40,911 nt of DNA from contig JAPLSN010000040.1 of assembly GCA_026398615.1 (NCBI GenBank), positions 1 through 40,911 of the forward strand, in the 5' to 3' direction. The translations under genes and the position numbers were made by a program. Numbering within the stretch: the stretch's first letter is position 1; every line of letters begins with the position of its first letter. This stretch comes from Spirochaetota bacterium (GTDB lineage: Bacteria; Spirochaetota; Spirochaetia; Treponematales; UBA12059). The notes beneath the pieces were generated by a model. That model saw nothing but the letters and a program-made list of their open reading frames with translations. It was not told the DNA's origin and did not search any database. Below, piece by piece: positions 17,503-26,546 of this stretch.

Positions 17503-17739
17503 CTAGAACTCGCCGGGTTGATCGAAGAGCGTAAGCTCGGGCTTGTCCGTCGCCGCAACCGGCTGGTTGATCAGCAATTCCACCTTGCCTTCGATTTTTT
17601 CAAGGTCCTTCTCCAGACCCTTCGCGAGCTTGATCCCTTCCTCGAACACGGCGAAGGCTTCTTCAATACCGAGTTCGGGTTCCTTGATCCGCTCAGCGAG
17701 GTCTTCGAGTCGGGTCAGGCGTTCCTCAAACTTCTTCAT
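17503..17739 (-). CDS. xseB: Exodeoxyribonuclease VII small subunit
   Basis: A 78-residue protein with the XseB helical hairpin: FEERLTRLEDLAERI, then GIEEAFAVFEEGIKLAKGLEK in the family pattern. It binds XseA to form the single-strand nuclease ExoVII used in DNA repair. ATG 17739 gives the expected length and overlaps the end of xseA by 14 bases. It is the final gene of the minus-strand run that begins at tig. Confidence 0.93.
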   Translation of the reverse strand: MKKFEERLTRLEDLAERIKEPELGIEEAFAVFEEGIKLAKGLEKDLEKIEGKVELLINQPVAATDKPELTLFDQPGEF

Positions 17740-18937
17740 GGGCGCTCTCCTCGATCGTGGCCAGTGATGCACCTTTCGCGAAACGGATGCGTACCTTTTC
17801 GCCGCTCCTTGCGCAGCTCGCGTCCCGAACGACCTTGCCATCCTTCAGCCTAGTCACCACCGCGAAGCCGCGCGACAGGACCGCGGAGGGGTTTGCCGTT
17901 TCGATGTCCCGCTCCGCCAGTTCCAGCCTGCGCGACGCGTCGCGAATTCCGTTCCTGATGCAGTCGATCAAGCGCTCTTTCGCGTCGTCGAATCGCTGGA
18001 GAACTGGTTGTATCACGCGCCGGAATCGCAGCTCGAGGCCTTCCACGGAGAATTGGCTTGTCAGGTTCCATGCACGCTCGAGCCGCGAACGCATCGTGCG
18101 TTCGATCGTTTCATGAACCCGGGAAATCCCCGCGAGTGCCGATTCCGTGCTCTCGGAGACGAGTTCGGCGGCGGCTGAAGGCGTCGGAGCCCTGACGTCG
18201 GCCGCGAAATCGGTAAGCGCCCAGTCGATTTCGTGGCCGACCGCGCTGATGACGGGGATTCTCGAGGCGGCCACGGCGCGTACCACGCCCTCGTCCGAGA
18301 ACGCGAGGAGGTCCTCGATGGATCCGCCGCCGCGTCCGACGATCAGGACGTCCCCCAGCCCATGGAGGTTCGCCGTCTCTATCTGCCTGACGATTTCGGC
18401 GGGAGCATCCTCGCCCTGGACGGTCGCGGGAAGGATGACGACATTCACCGACGAATTGCGGCGGCCGAGCACGTTGAGGATATCCCGGATCGCGGCGCCC
18501 GTGGGCGAGGTAATGACGGCGATCCGTTCGGGAAAGCGGGGAAGGGGACGTTTCCGGGCCTCGTCGAAGAGGCCTTCGGCGGCGAGCGCTCGTTTGCGTT
18601 CCTCAAGCAAGGCGAGGATGTCGCCCACGCCCGAACGTTCCATGCTCTCGCAGATCAACTGGTACTGGCCGCGGGCCGCATAAACCGAGAGCGAACCGCT
18701 GACCTTGACCAGCGCGCCGTCGGCCGGATCGAAGCCCAGGCGCGCCGCCTTGCCCCGGAACATGACGGCCTGGATCATGGCGGTTCGGTCTTTTAGGGTG
18801 AAATAGAGGTGGCCCGACGGTGCGGGCCGGAAGTTGGAAATCTCGCCCTCGACGCGGACGGATGGGAAACCATCCTCGACGAGCGACTTCACGAGCTCAG
18901 TGAGCTCGGAAACCTTAAGGACTTTGACGTCGTCCAT
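17726..18937 (-). CDS. xseA: Exodeoxyribonuclease VII large subunit
   Basis: A 403-residue XseA, the catalytic subunit of ExoVII. The N-terminal OB-fold (VRVEGEISNFRPAPSGHLYFTLKD) binds single-stranded DNA. The catalytic region shows RIAVITSPTGAAIRDIL, VIVGRGGGSIEDLLAF and PVISAVGHEIDWALTDFAADVRAPTPSAAAEL, all conserved in the family, followed by the coiled-coil arm and the C-terminal LSRGFAVVTR segment. Length is slightly shorter than the E. coli protein (456). It begins 6 bases after the lon stop and overlaps xseB, so it belongs to the tig-clpP-clpX-lon transcription unit. Confidence 0.97.
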   Translation of the reverse strand: MDDVKVLKVSELTELVKSLVEDGFPSVRVEGEISNFRPAPSGHLYFTLKDRTAMIQAVMFRGKAARLGFDPADGALVKVSGSLSVYAARGQYQLICESMERSGVGDILALLEERKRALAAEGLFDEARKRPLPRFPERIAVITSPTGAAIRDILNVLGRRNSSVNVVILPATVQGEDAPAEIVRQIETANLHGLGDVLIVGRGGGSIEDLLAFSDEGVVRAVAASRIPVISAVGHEIDWALTDFAADVRAPTPSAAAELVSESTESALAGISRVHETIERTMRSRLERAWNLTSQFSVEGLELRFRRVIQPVLQRFDDAKERLIDCIRNGIRDASRRLELAERDIETANPSAVLSRGFAVVTRLKDGKVVRDASCARSGEKVRIRFAKGASLATIEESAHEEV

Positions 18938-18943
18938 GCCGGC

Positions 18944-21421
18944 CTAGCGCGGAGGCTTCCGGCCGCCGGGAAAGTTTCGCGCCGACGGACGCGCCCGGGG
19001 GGAGAGCGAGGAAGTCCTGGAACGCCTGGTCCTGCCGGGCTGCGGGGCGGAATGATCCGCGAGCCTCCCGGAAAAGAGCAACGCAAGACCGCCTGATATC
19101 GAGTCGACGAAATTGAATTCGAGGTCATTCCTCACTTCGGCAGGCACGTCGTCCAGGTCCTTCCTGTTGGGTTCGGGAAGGAGAACGCGTTTCATGCCGG
19201 AGCGGTGGGCGGCCAGTACTTTTTCCTTCACCCCGCCGATGGCGAGCATCCTGCCGGTCAGGGTGATCTCCCCGGTCATGGCCCAGCCGGCTTCAAGGGG
19301 GAGTCCCGTCAGCGCCGACAGGACGCAGGCCACGAGGGTGATTCCCGCCGACGGGCCGTCCTTGGGTATCGCGCCCTCGGGAACGTGGATATGGATCGTC
19401 CTGCGCTTGAAATCATCGTACTTGAGGCCGAACTCCCCTGCGTGGCTCTCGATCCAGGAAATGGCGGCGCGAGCCGATTCCTTCATGACGTCCCCCAGGT
19501 TGCCGGTGAGGATGAGATCGCCCTCGCCTTCGAAAACCGAAGCTTCGACGGGGAGGAGGGTGCCGCCGAGCTCGGTCCATGCCAGGCCGTAAGCCACGCC
19601 GGGTCTCGGATCCTTGAAGACGAGGTCGTCCTCGCGATGGCGCTTGCCGAGCAGCGCAGGGACCGATTTGGCGGTTATCATCCTGGAAAAACCGGCCACA
19701 CCGTCCGGTTTCACCGCGAAGCCCCTGGCTACAGCAGTCTCCGCGGTCTTGCGTATGACCCTGGCGATCTCGCGTTCAAGGTTGCGGACCCCGGACTCCA
19801 TGGTGTAATGCCGAATGATCTCGAGTACCGCATCGTCCCGTATCTTCACCTTCGATCGCCCCAGCCCGTTTTCGGCCAGTTGGCGCGGGATGATGAAAGA
19901 CCTGGCTATTGCAAGCTTTTCGAATTCGCTGTAGCCCGGGATCTCGATGAGTTCCATGCGGTCCAGGAGTGGGTAAGGGATGTTGTGGACGGAATTGGCG
20001 GTCGTGATGAACATTACCGCCGAAAGGTCGTATTGAACTTCGAGGTAGTGGTCCACGAAGGAGTTGTTCTGTTCGGGATCGAGGACCTCGAGCAGGGCGC
20101 TTGCCGGGTCGCCCCGGAAATCGTTCGACATCTTGTCGATCTCGTCGAGGAGGAACACCGGATCCACCGAACCGGCCTTCTTCATGGACTGGAGGATCTT
20201 GCCGGGAAGGGCCCCGACGTAGGTCTTGCGGTGCCCCCGGATCTCTGCTTCGTCGCGCACGCCGCCGAGGCTCACGCGGACGAATGAACGCCCGAGAGCG
20301 CGGGCCACGGAACGCCCGAGGCTCGTCTTCCCGGTTCCGGGCGGTCCGACGAAGCAGAGTATCGGTCCCTTGTTCCTGTCGGTCAGGTTCCGGACCGCGA
20401 TGAACTCGAGTATCCGTTCCTTGGCTTTTTTCAACCCATAGTGGTCCTCGTCGAGCACTTTCCTGGCAAAGGCGATGTCGTGGTTGGATTCAGTGCGCGC
20501 CGACCAGGGCAGGTCCGCGATCCACTCGCAATACGTGCGCAGGACGCCGGCTTCCGGCGAGAGCGCCTGGAGTTTGGACAGCCGCGAGAGCTCCCTGCGC
20601 GCCTTTTCGAGGACTTCGGCGGGAGGAGAGTCCGCGGCAATCCTGGTTTCGAGATCCTTGACCTCGTTGAACTCGTCGTCCTTGCCAAGCTCGCGGCTGA
20701 TCTCCCGGATCTGCTCGTTGAGGAAGTATTCCTTCTGGTTGCGGTCAATCTTGGCCCTGACGCGCTGGGTGATCTTTTTCTGGACGGCGAGCAGCTCTAT
20801 CTCCCCTTCCAGGGCCGTCGCGAGCGCTTCGCAACGCGAACGAGCGTCCGGCGGTGCGAGGATGGCCTGTTTGCGTTCCGGCTTCACGTTCATGGCGTGG
20901 CCGACGACGTCGCATATCCTGTGTGGGTCGTTCGACTGCATGACGGTTTGTACGACTTCGGTGGGAATCTTCTTCACGTATTCCGCGTACTGTTCGAAAT
21001 CCTTCCGGACCACCGAAAGGAGCGCGGATACCTCGGCGTCGGAAAGGGGTTTATCGGGAATCGACTCGTACTGCGCGGCCAGATGGTCCTTCCGGTAAAG
21101 GGTCTTCCGTATGCGTACGCGCTCCATGCCCTCGACGAGGAGGCGGATGCCCCCGTCGGGCAGCGTCACCTGCTGGATCACATGGGCCACGACTCCTATG
21201 TCGTGCACATCGATGTCAGGCGATTTCTCGTCGGGCATGCGCCTCAGCAGCGAAATGACGAGACGCTTGTCCGCGGCGCAGGCGATGCCGACGGCGACGG
21301 TGCAGAAATTGGTCATCGCGTAGACCGACGCGAGCGAACGCGGGAAAACCACCGTGTCGCGCAGGTATAGCAGGGGAAGCTCGGCGGTGTCCCGCTGTTT
21401 GAGGGAGTCCAGGATGCTCAT
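18944..21421 (-). CDS. lon: ATP-dependent protease Lon, with a basic C-terminal tail
   Basis: An 825-residue LonA protease that unfolds and degrades damaged and regulatory proteins in the cytoplasm. The N-terminal substrate-binding LON domain covers about 1-210, a coiled coil follows, Walker A GPPGTGKT is at 359-366, Walker B FLLDEIDK at about 423-430 and the proteolytic Ser-Lys dyad is S691 (PKDGPSAG) and K734 (GGVKEK). After the normal end near residue 790 there is an extra tail of about 30 residues rich in Arg, Ser and Pro ([24 protein letters not shown]). The start overlaps the clpX stop as ATGA, indicating coupled translation. Confidence 0.97.
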   Translation of the reverse strand: MSILDSLKQRDTAELPLLYLRDTVVFPRSLASVYAMTNFCTVAVGIACAADKRLVISLLRRMPDEKSPDIDVHDIGVVAHVIQQVTLPDGGIRLLVEGMERVRIRKTLYRKDHLAAQYESIPDKPLSDAEVSALLSVVRKDFEQYAEYVKKIPTEVVQTVMQSNDPHRICDVVGHAMNVKPERKQAILAPPDARSRCEALATALEGEIELLAVQKKITQRVRAKIDRNQKEYFLNEQIREISRELGKDDEFNEVKDLETRIAADSPPAEVLEKARRELSRLSKLQALSPEAGVLRTYCEWIADLPWSARTESNHDIAFARKVLDEDHYGLKKAKERILEFIAVRNLTDRNKGPILCFVGPPGTGKTSLGRSVARALGRSFVRVSLGGVRDEAEIRGHRKTYVGALPGKILQSMKKAGSVDPVFLLDEIDKMSNDFRGDPASALLEVLDPEQNNSFVDHYLEVQYDLSAVMFITTANSVHNIPYPLLDRMELIEIPGYSEFEKLAIARSFIIPRQLAENGLGRSKVKIRDDAVLEIIRHYTMESGVRNLEREIARVIRKTAETAVARGFAVKPDGVAGFSRMITAKSVPALLGKRHREDDLVFKDPRPGVAYGLAWTELGGTLLPVEASVFEGEGDLILTGNLGDVMKESARAAISWIESHAGEFGLKYDDFKRRTIHIHVPEGAIPKDGPSAGITLVACVLSALTGLPLEAGWAMTGEITLTGRMLAIGGVKEKVLAAHRSGMKRVLLPEPNRKDLDDVPAEVRNDLEFNFVDSISGGLALLFSGRLADHSAPQPGRTRRSRTSSLSPRARPSARNFPGGRKPPR

Positions 21422-22668
21422 GCGCTCTTCTGGAGATACTCCACGACGGGCTTGGCTTTGTTTTCCACGACATCCCTGTTCACGACGACGCGTTTGGCGC
21501 CTTCGATGCTCGGCACTTCGAACATGATGTCCATCATCAAGTTCTCCACGATGGCCCTGAGCCCGCGTGCTCCCGTCTTCTGCTTGACGGCACGCTCGGC
21601 CAACGCGCTCACCGCTTCGTCATCGAAGGTGAGGTCGACGTTGTCGATCCTCATCGATTCCTGGTACTGGCGGACGACCGCGTTCCTGGGTTCCGTGAGG
21701 ATGCGCTTCAGGTCTTCCGCGGTGAGGTCCTCGAGGCAGACCTGGATCGGGAGCCGACCGATGAATTCCGGTATCATGCCGTACCTCACGAGGTCGTCGG
21801 GATGAAGGTGGGTGAACAGATCGTGGAAATTGCGATCCTTGCGGCTCTGGATGTCGGCGCCGAATCCAAGCGCGGTCTTGGCCACCCGCGATTCTATCGT
21901 CTTGTCAAGACCGACGAAGGCGCCGCCGCAGATGAAAAGGATGTTCGTCGTGTCGATCCGGAGGTATTCCTGCTGGGGATGCTTCCGACCTCCCATGGGC
22001 GGGACATTGGCGAGGGTTCCCTCTATGATCTTGAGGAGCGCCTGCTGGACACCCTCGCCGGACACGTCGCGGGTAATGGAAACGTTTTCGCCCCGCTTGG
22101 CGATCTTGTCGATCTCGTCGATGTAGACGATGCCGCGTTCGGCCGAGGCGATGTTGCCGCCGGCGTTCTGGATGAGCTTGAGCAATATGTTCTCGACGTC
22201 CTCGCCGACATATCCCGCCTCGGTCAGCGTCGTCGCATCGGCGATCGCGAAGGGAACTTTCAGCTTCTTGGCGAGGGTGCGCGCGAGCAGGGTCTTTCCC
22301 GTGCCCGTCGGCCCGATGAGGAGGACGTTGGACTTTTCGATCTCGATGCCGTCCTGGAAACGCCCAGTGTGGGCGATCCGCTTATAGTGGTTGTACACGG
22401 CGACGGAAAGAGCCTTCTTGGCGTAGTCCTGGCCGATGACATACTGGTCGAGATAGTCCTTGATTTCCCGCGGCTTCGGGACATCCACGGAAAAATCGGC
22501 GGTTACTGTCGTCTCGTCCTCTTCGAGGATATGGGAGCAGATCTTGATGCATTCATCGCAGATGTAGACTCCCGGGCCCGCGATGAGCCGCTTGGCGAAC
22601 TCGGCGCTCTTTCCGCAGAACGAGCACTCCCGGACATCCTGCGTCCCGCTATTCTTTGACCGCGCCAT
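21418..22668 (-). CDS. clpX: ATP-dependent Clp protease ATP-binding subunit ClpX
   Basis: A 416-residue AAA+ unfoldase that feeds tagged proteins to ClpP. The N-terminal zinc-binding domain has C15, C18, C37 and C40. Walker A GPTGTGKT, Walker B VYIDEIDK, the GYVGEDVE pore loop and the RGLRAIVE sensor region are present, as is the ClpP-docking IGF-equivalent region (ALGFGADIQ). ATG 22668 overlaps the end of clpP by 20 bases. The order clpP-clpX-lon behind tig is a widespread protein quality-control operon. Confidence 0.98.
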   Translation of the reverse strand: MARSKNSGTQDVRECSFCGKSAEFAKRLIAGPGVYICDECIKICSHILEEDETTVTADFSVDVPKPREIKDYLDQYVIGQDYAKKALSVAVYNHYKRIAHTGRFQDGIEIEKSNVLLIGPTGTGKTLLARTLAKKLKVPFAIADATTLTEAGYVGEDVENILLKLIQNAGGNIASAERGIVYIDEIDKIAKRGENVSITRDVSGEGVQQALLKIIEGTLANVPPMGGRKHPQQEYLRIDTTNILFICGGAFVGLDKTIESRVAKTALGFGADIQSRKDRNFHDLFTHLHPDDLVRYGMIPEFIGRLPIQVCLEDLTAEDLKRILTEPRNAVVRQYQESMRIDNVDLTFDDEAVSALAERAVKQKTGARGLRAIVENLMMDIMFEVPSIEGAKRVVVNRDVVENKAKPVVEYLQKSA

Positions 22669-23299
22669 GCTTCCTCCGCTCCAGGATCTTGTCGACGATC
22701 CCGTACTCCAGAGCTTCGCCGGCTGACATGTAGAAATCGCGCTCGGTGTCCTTCGCCACGATATCCACGGTCTTGCCGGTATGGATCGCAAAATACTCGA
22801 GGGTCAGCTTCTTGAGACGGATGATCTCCCGGGCCTGGAGGCTGATGTCGGAAGCCTGCCCAGAGACGCCGCCCCAGGGCTGGTGGATGAGCACGCGCGA
22901 GGACGGCAGTGCGAAACGCTTGCCGTCGCTGCCGCATGCGAGCAGCAGGGCGCCCATGCTGGAAGCCTGGCCGAGGCAGATGGTCTTCACGTCGGGACGG
23001 ATGATCTGGATCGTGTCGTAAATCGCCAATCCCGCGGTTACGGAACCGCCGGGGCTGTTGATGTAGAGATCGATGTCCTTTTCGGGATCCAAGGACTCCA
23101 GAAACAGCAGCTGGGCGACGACGATGTCGGCCGTCAGGTCATTGATCTCGCCGTCGATGAAAACTATCCGGTCCTTGAGGAGCCTGGAATAGATATCATA
23201 GGCCCGTTCCTCGTTCCCGGTCCGTTCCACGACCATGGGAACCAGGTTGTGCATTCGTTCATTCATATGGATGGGAACCTCGGCATCCAAATTACTCAT
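22649..23299 (-). CDS. clpP: ATP-dependent Clp protease proteolytic subunit ClpP
   Basis: A 216-residue serine peptidase that forms the barrel of the ClpXP protease. The triad is S114 (GQASSMGA), H139 (VLIHQPWGG) and D188 ([10 protein letters not shown]); the oxyanion region [10 protein letters not shown] is intact. The N-terminus is about 20 residues longer than the mature E. coli enzyme and may be processed. ATG 23299 overlaps the tig stop by 8 bases. Confidence 0.98.
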   Translation of the reverse strand: MSNLDAEVPIHMNERMHNLVPMVVERTGNEERAYDIYSRLLKDRIVFIDGEINDLTADIVVAQLLFLESLDPEKDIDLYINSPGGSVTAGLAIYDTIQIIRPDVKTICLGQASSMGALLLACGSDGKRFALPSSRVLIHQPWGGVSGQASDISLQAREIIRLKKLTLEYFAIHTGKTVDIVAKDTERDFYMSAGEALEYGIVDKILERRKHGAVKE

Positions 23300-24650
23300 T
23301 TTCCTTGATCAAGTCTACGAACGCAACCTTTTTGCCTTTCTTGACCTTGGCGTCGGCGAGGAGGACGACCATGAGCTTGTCCTCCCTGACGCGGTCCCTG
23401 AGGTACTCGACCATCTCCCGGCGTTCGTATTCGGCCTTGATCTCCTCGACGCTCATGGAACTTTCCTCCGACATCCTGGCGTATTCCGCGGCGACATCCT
23501 CGTCGCTTGCCTCGTACTTGCCGTCCGCCACGAGCTTTTCGATGAGGAGGCGGGTCTTGATGGACCTTTCCGCGTTCGGGCGCCATTCCGCGTAGAGGGT
23601 TTCCAGCGTCCGGCCGCTCTTCGACAGGAGGCGTTCGAGCTTGGCTTTTTCGGAGATGCCCATCTGCTGCATGAGGTTGCGGCGGCGCATTTCTAGTTCG
23701 GCATCCATCATGGAATCCGGCAGGTCGATCTCGCTGCGGGCGATGAGGCCGTCGATGAGTCCCTTCTCCCTGACGGCGCGCAGCTTCTGCTCGAGCTGTC
23801 GGTCGAGCTGGCCGCGGATGTCCGCCTTGAGGTCATCGAGGGTCTTAAATTTCTCGGAAATGTCCTGCGCGAGCTCGTCATCGACCTCGGGCAGCTTTTT
23901 CGTCTTGACCTGCGTCACGACGACGGCGATGCGCTTCGTCGCACCGGCGAGTTCCTTGTACTCGAAATCGGCAGGGAAGGTTTTTTCGATCACCTTTTCG
24001 GCGTTCTTCTCCATTCCCTCGACCTCATCGTCGAACTTGTAGATATTGTATCCCGTGCCGATCTCGAAAACGAAATCCTGGCGTTCGGTTCCAGGGATCG
24101 TCTCGCCGGCTCCGCCGAGTTCCCGGTAGTTTACCGTGACGATGTCGCCTTTTTTTGTCCTGGCGCCGTCGTCCTTGTCCACGACGATGGCATTGCGTTC
24201 GCGGATGGCCTGCAGTTCGCGCTTTTCATCGTCCCTGGAAATGTCGCAGGCGGGAACTTCGAATTCGATGCCCTTGGTGTCCCCGATCTTGACTTCGGGG
24301 AAGATGTCGTAGACGACCGCAAAGGTAAGATCGCTGTCCAGGCTGAACTCGGGTTCCCCCTGAAGGGTCGGAGTGCTGTACACGAGGGGCTGCTCGGTCG
24401 CGCCTTCCAGCGCTTCCTGGATGCTCCTGTCCATGATCCGTCCCATGGCTTCGACGCGGAGTTCGTTCCCGTACTTCCGTTCGAGGACGGTCACGGGTAC
24501 CTTCCCCTGGCGGAATCCATCCAACCGGACGTTCCTGGCATGCTCGGCCATGAGTTCGTCGTAAGCCTTGCGGACCTCGTCCTTCGTGACGGTAATCGTA
24601 AGCTTGGCGGAAGAATGCTCCAGTCGCTCGATCTGCTTGTTCGCTACCAC
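23292..24650 (-). CDS. tig: Trigger factor, ribosome-associated chaperone and prolyl isomerase
   Basis: A 452-residue trigger factor. The ribosome-binding domain carries the signature as [10 protein letters not shown] (usual GFRxGKxP). The central FKBP-like isomerase domain contains [10 protein letters not shown], the [10 protein letters not shown] segment and [19 protein letters not shown]-type strands; the C-terminal chaperone helices follow. The start is GTG 24650: AAAGGAT lies 7 bases upstream, and the next in-frame codons give [10 protein letters not shown], which fits the family. The open frame extends upstream only through the tRNA-Gly gene. It is the first gene of the quality-control operon, separated from the tRNA genes by a strong terminator, so it needs its own promoter, which was not clearly found. 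Confidence 0.96.
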   Translation of the reverse strand: MVANKQIERLEHSSAKLTITVTKDEVRKAYDELMAEHARNVRLDGFRQGKVPVTVLERKYGNELRVEAMGRIMDRSIQEALEGATEQPLVYSTPTLQGEPEFSLDSDLTFAVVYDIFPEVKIGDTKGIEFEVPACDISRDDEKRELQAIRERNAIVVDKDDGARTKKGDIVTVNYRELGGAGETIPGTERQDFVFEIGTGYNIYKFDDEVEGMEKNAEKVIEKTFPADFEYKELAGATKRIAVVVTQVKTKKLPEVDDELAQDISEKFKTLDDLKADIRGQLDRQLEQKLRAVREKGLIDGLIARSEIDLPDSMMDAELEMRRRNLMQQMGISEKAKLERLLSKSGRTLETLYAEWRPNAERSIKTRLLIEKLVADGKYEASDEDVAAEYARMSEESSMSVEEIKAEYERREMVEYLRDRVREDKLMVVLLADAKVKKGKKVAFVDLIKENE

Positions 24651-24708
24651 GGCGGTATCCTTTAATTGGAAAGATGGCCGGAACCTCGCGCGAATGCCGC
24701 GTCCTTGC

Positions 24709-24762
24709 GTACCGGTTCCCGGTAGTACCAGGAAACCGGCAGCACCCGGAAACCGGTCGTAC
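24709..24762. repeat. Short GGAAACCGG repeats with an inverted arm in the tig leader
   Basis: GGAAACCGG occurs at 24731-24739 and 24748-24756, 17 bases apart. An inverted copy (CCGGTTCC) is at 24712-24719, and the outer ends share GTAC, giving an imperfect palindrome. It lies between the tRNA terminator and the tig start, where a regulator site for the operon would be expected. Confidence 0.4.
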
Positions 24763-24777
24763 GGGGGAATTGCATCG

Positions 24778-24809
24778 AAAAAAAAGGCGATCCGGTTTTC
24801 CGGATCGCC
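24778..24809 (-). terminator. Intrinsic terminator after tRNA-Gly
   Basis: A perfect 10-base-pair GC-rich stem (24786-24795 with 24800-24809) and a 4-base loop are followed on the minus strand by eight T. It should end the Leu-Gly tRNA transcript before tig. Confidence 0.93.
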
Positions 24810-24814
24810 CACCG

Positions 24815-24886
24815 AGCGGGAAACGGGAGTCGGACCCGCGACATCCACCTTGGCAAGGTGGCGCTCTACCACTGAGCTATTCCCGC
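24815..24886 (-). tRNA. tRNA-Gly (anticodon GCC)
   Basis: Full cloverleaf of 72 bases. The acceptor stem GCGGGAA pairs with TTCCCGC, the D-arm has GCTC/GAGC with GG in the loop, and the anticodon loop TTGCCAA is closed by a CCACC/GGTGG stem. The T-loop reads TCCGACT, with C where the nearly universal T55 (pseudouridine) should be; the other four tRNAs here have TTCGA. No CCA end is encoded. It is the last tRNA of its unit, followed by the terminator at 24778-24809. Confidence 0.95.
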
Positions 24887-24921
24887 GTGCAATGCCCGCA
24901 CTCGTCACGCCCTCGAAGCGT

Positions 24922-25003
24922 TGCGAGAGAAGGGACTTGAACCCTCACGCCGCAAGGCACCAGATCCTAAGTCTGGCGTGTCTGCCAATTTCACCACTCT
25001 CGC
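24922..25003 (-). tRNA. tRNA-Leu (anticodon TAG)
   Basis: An 82-base tRNA with the long variable arm of the leucine class. The anticodon loop CTTAGGA is closed by CCAGA/TCTGG. The acceptor GCGAGAG pairs with CTCTCGC and the discriminator is A. No CCA is encoded. A clear promoter lies 20 bases upstream of the mature end (25023-25051). Confidence 0.96.
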
Positions 25004-25022
25004 GATCGAATCGGCGAGCGCG

Positions 25023-25051
25023 ACTATAGTGGAATCCGAGAGCCCCGTCAA
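25023..25051 (-). promoter_or_regulatory. Promoter of the tRNA-Leu/tRNA-Gly unit
   Basis: On the minus strand TTGACG (25046-25051), exactly 17 bases, TATAGT (25023-25028). Both boxes are near consensus, and the site sits between the tRNA-Lys terminator and tRNA-Leu. Confidence 0.82.
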
Positions 25052-25076
25052 GGATGACATTGGAAGCTCATCCTGG

Positions 25077-25126
25077 AAAAAAATCGGTAATGAACGGGAA
25101 CGTACGGACCTTTCCCGTTCATTACC
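25077..25126 (-). terminator. Intrinsic terminator after tRNA-Lys
   Basis: A perfect 14-base-pair stem (25086-25099 with 25113-25126) around a 13-base loop is followed on the minus strand by GA and seven T. It separates the His-Arg-Lys unit from the Leu-Gly unit. Confidence 0.92.
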
Positions 25127-25128
25127 TA

Positions 25129-25201
25129 TGAGCCGCGCAGGCATCGAACCTGCGACCCGCAGATTAAGAGTCTGCTGCTCTGCCAGCTGAGCTAGCGGCC
25201 C
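25129..25201 (-). tRNA. tRNA-Lys (anticodon CTT)
   Basis: A 73-base cloverleaf. The anticodon loop CTCTTAA is closed by GCAGA/TCTGC. The acceptor GGGCCGC pairs with GCGGCTC, with one G-T wobble. The T-loop TTCGATG is normal. No CCA is encoded, and the terminator starts within 3 bases of the mature 3' end. Confidence 0.96.
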
Positions 25202-25211
25202 ATGTGCAAAG

Positions 25212-25285
25212 TGCGTCCGGCAGGAGTCGAACCTGCGACCTACGGATTCGAAGTCCGTCGCTCTATCCAGCTGAGCTACGAACGC
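25212..25285 (-). tRNA. tRNA-Arg (anticodon TCG)
   Basis: A 74-base cloverleaf. The anticodon loop CTTCGAA is closed by ACGGA/TCCGT; the acceptor GCGTTCG pairs with CGGACGC, with discriminator A. UCG reads CGN codons, mainly CGA and CGG. No CCA is encoded. Ten bases separate it from tRNA-Lys. Confidence 0.96.
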
Positions 25286-25329
25286 GTTTCGAACCAGCCA
25301 GATCCCACGATCCCGGCTGATCTAGCTCG

Positions 25330-25403
25330 GGTGGATGACGGGGCTCGAACCCGCGACAACCAGATCCACAGTCTGGCACTCTACCGCCTGAGCTACATCC
25401 ACC
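25330..25403 (-). tRNA. tRNA-His (anticodon GTG)
   Basis: A 74-base tRNA with the anticodon loop CTGTGGA. The gene encodes the extra 5' G(-1) opposite C73, the identity element of bacterial tRNA-His. The T-loop TTCGAGC is normal and no CCA is encoded. It is the first gene of the His-Arg-Lys unit. Confidence 0.96.
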
Positions 25404-25426
25404 GTGCCGTGCACTTGGTAAGCAGG

Positions 25427-25455
25427 ATAATGCCGAACCCCCCCAAAAATGTCAA
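25427..25455 (-). promoter_or_regulatory. Promoter of the tRNA-His-Arg-Lys unit
   Basis: On the minus strand TTGACA (25450-25455), 17 bases including a run of seven G, then CATTAT (25427-25432). The -35 box is perfect. A TATCCT box with a 20-base spacer is the alternative. Confidence 0.6.
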
Positions 25456-25547
25456 GCAGAACTCCGGCAGGCTGCGGAAAAACCAGGAGCTTTTCGGCAG
25501 TCGCCATCATGGCGGAAACGGTCCGGCCATCGTGCCCGGAACTGGGT

Positions 25548-26543
25548 TCATCCGATGACGATGGGGATAGGCCGTGCGCAGGCAGCACAACGTCCCCCGG
25601 ACAGGCCGGTCACCGCCGTGCGGTATCCTTTCCTCCGGACGATGACGTTGCCGCAGTCCGGGCATTTCGTGTCGTTATCCAAGGAAAGCGAGTTCCCGAC
25701 ATAGACGTAGTGGAGCCATTTTCGGGCGATGGACGCACAACGTTCGAGCGTTTCATCCGGCGTGGGCGGGAGGTCGTACTTGTACATCGGGCGATAGGCT
25801 GAAAGATGATACGGGATTCCCGGATCCAGAGCGGAAATGAATCCCGCGATCCCCTCGATATCCGTCGCTTCGTCATTCCTGCCGGGGATGACGAGGGTCG
25901 TGATTTCCACGTGGACGCCGGCCGCAACCGCCGCACGGATGAAATCGAGCACGATCTCCCTGTCACCGCCCAGTTCCCCGCGATAGAAGACGGGATCCCA
26001 GGCTTTGAGATCTACGTTAGCGGCGTCGCAGAGCCCGAGGAGATCGGACCTGGCCTGCCCCTTCGCATGTCCGTTGGTCACGAGGATGTTCCCTATACCG
26101 GCTTTTCGGGCGCGTTCCATGCAGGCAAGGATGTATTCGGCGTGGATGAGCGGTTCGGAATAGGTGTAGGCCAGGGAAGGCGAGCCCTCGCTGATTGCCA
26201 GATCGATGGCCCGGTCCGGCGGCAGGTATTCGGCGGGAGCGTCTGTCGATTGTGAAATCCGGTGATTCTGACAGAACGGGCAACGCAGATTGCAGCCGAG
26301 GAACCCGAGAGACAAGGCCGTAGATCCCGGCAGGTAGTGGAATAGCGGTTTTTTTTCGATCGGATCCACTGCGATGGATGAAACCATGCCGAACCACGGC
26401 AGGATCATTCGTCCTGCAGCCATCCTTCGCGTTCCGCAAATTCCGGTAGCGCCCTCGCTCAGGATGCAGGCGTGATGGCACAAGGTGCACAGTACCCTGC
26501 CATCCTCACGATACTCCGCATAGACCGCCTGAGCCGGTTCCAA
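25548..26543 (-). CDS. amrS: Radical SAM protein of the AmmeMemoRadiSam system
   Basis: A 331-residue radical SAM protein. The iron-sulfur cluster motif is C84-x3-C88-x2-C91 (CNLRCPFC), preceded by an N-terminal cysteine group (C19, C22, C26, C36) and followed by a C-terminal zinc-ribbon-like region (CPDC and CAAC), the layout of the family linked to AMMECR1 and Memo. Segments AYTYSEPLIH and NVDLKAWDP resemble pyruvate formate-lyase-activating enzymes, but no glycyl-radical partner is nearby. The start is TTG 26543 with AAGGA 7 bases upstream; no in-frame ATG fits. It follows the unknown gene at 26547-26924 after 3 bases, so it shares the lnt operon rather than that of its presumed partners at 2646-4036. 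Confidence 0.88.
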   Translation of the reverse strand: MEPAQAVYAEYREDGRVLCTLCHHACILSEGATGICGTRRMAAGRMILPWFGMVSSIAVDPIEKKPLFHYLPGSTALSLGFLGCNLRCPFCQNHRISQSTDAPAEYLPPDRAIDLAISEGSPSLAYTYSEPLIHAEYILACMERARKAGIGNILVTNGHAKGQARSDLLGLCDAANVDLKAWDPVFYRGELGGDREIVLDFIRAAVAAGVHVEITTLVIPGRNDEATDIEGIAGFISALDPGIPYHLSAYRPMYKYDLPPTPDETLERCASIARKWLHYVYVGNSLSLDNDTKCPDCGNVIVRRKGYRTAVTGLSGGRCAACARPIPIVIG

Positions 26544-26546
26544 GGC

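Noticed and set aside
24709-24762. Short repeats as a CRISPR array
   Set aside because: Only two 9-base direct copies, irregular context and no cas genes.
24908-25590. Several open frames crossing the tRNA cluster on both strands
   Set aside because: They read through well-formed tRNA genes, terminators and promoters and show no domain; they are chance frames.
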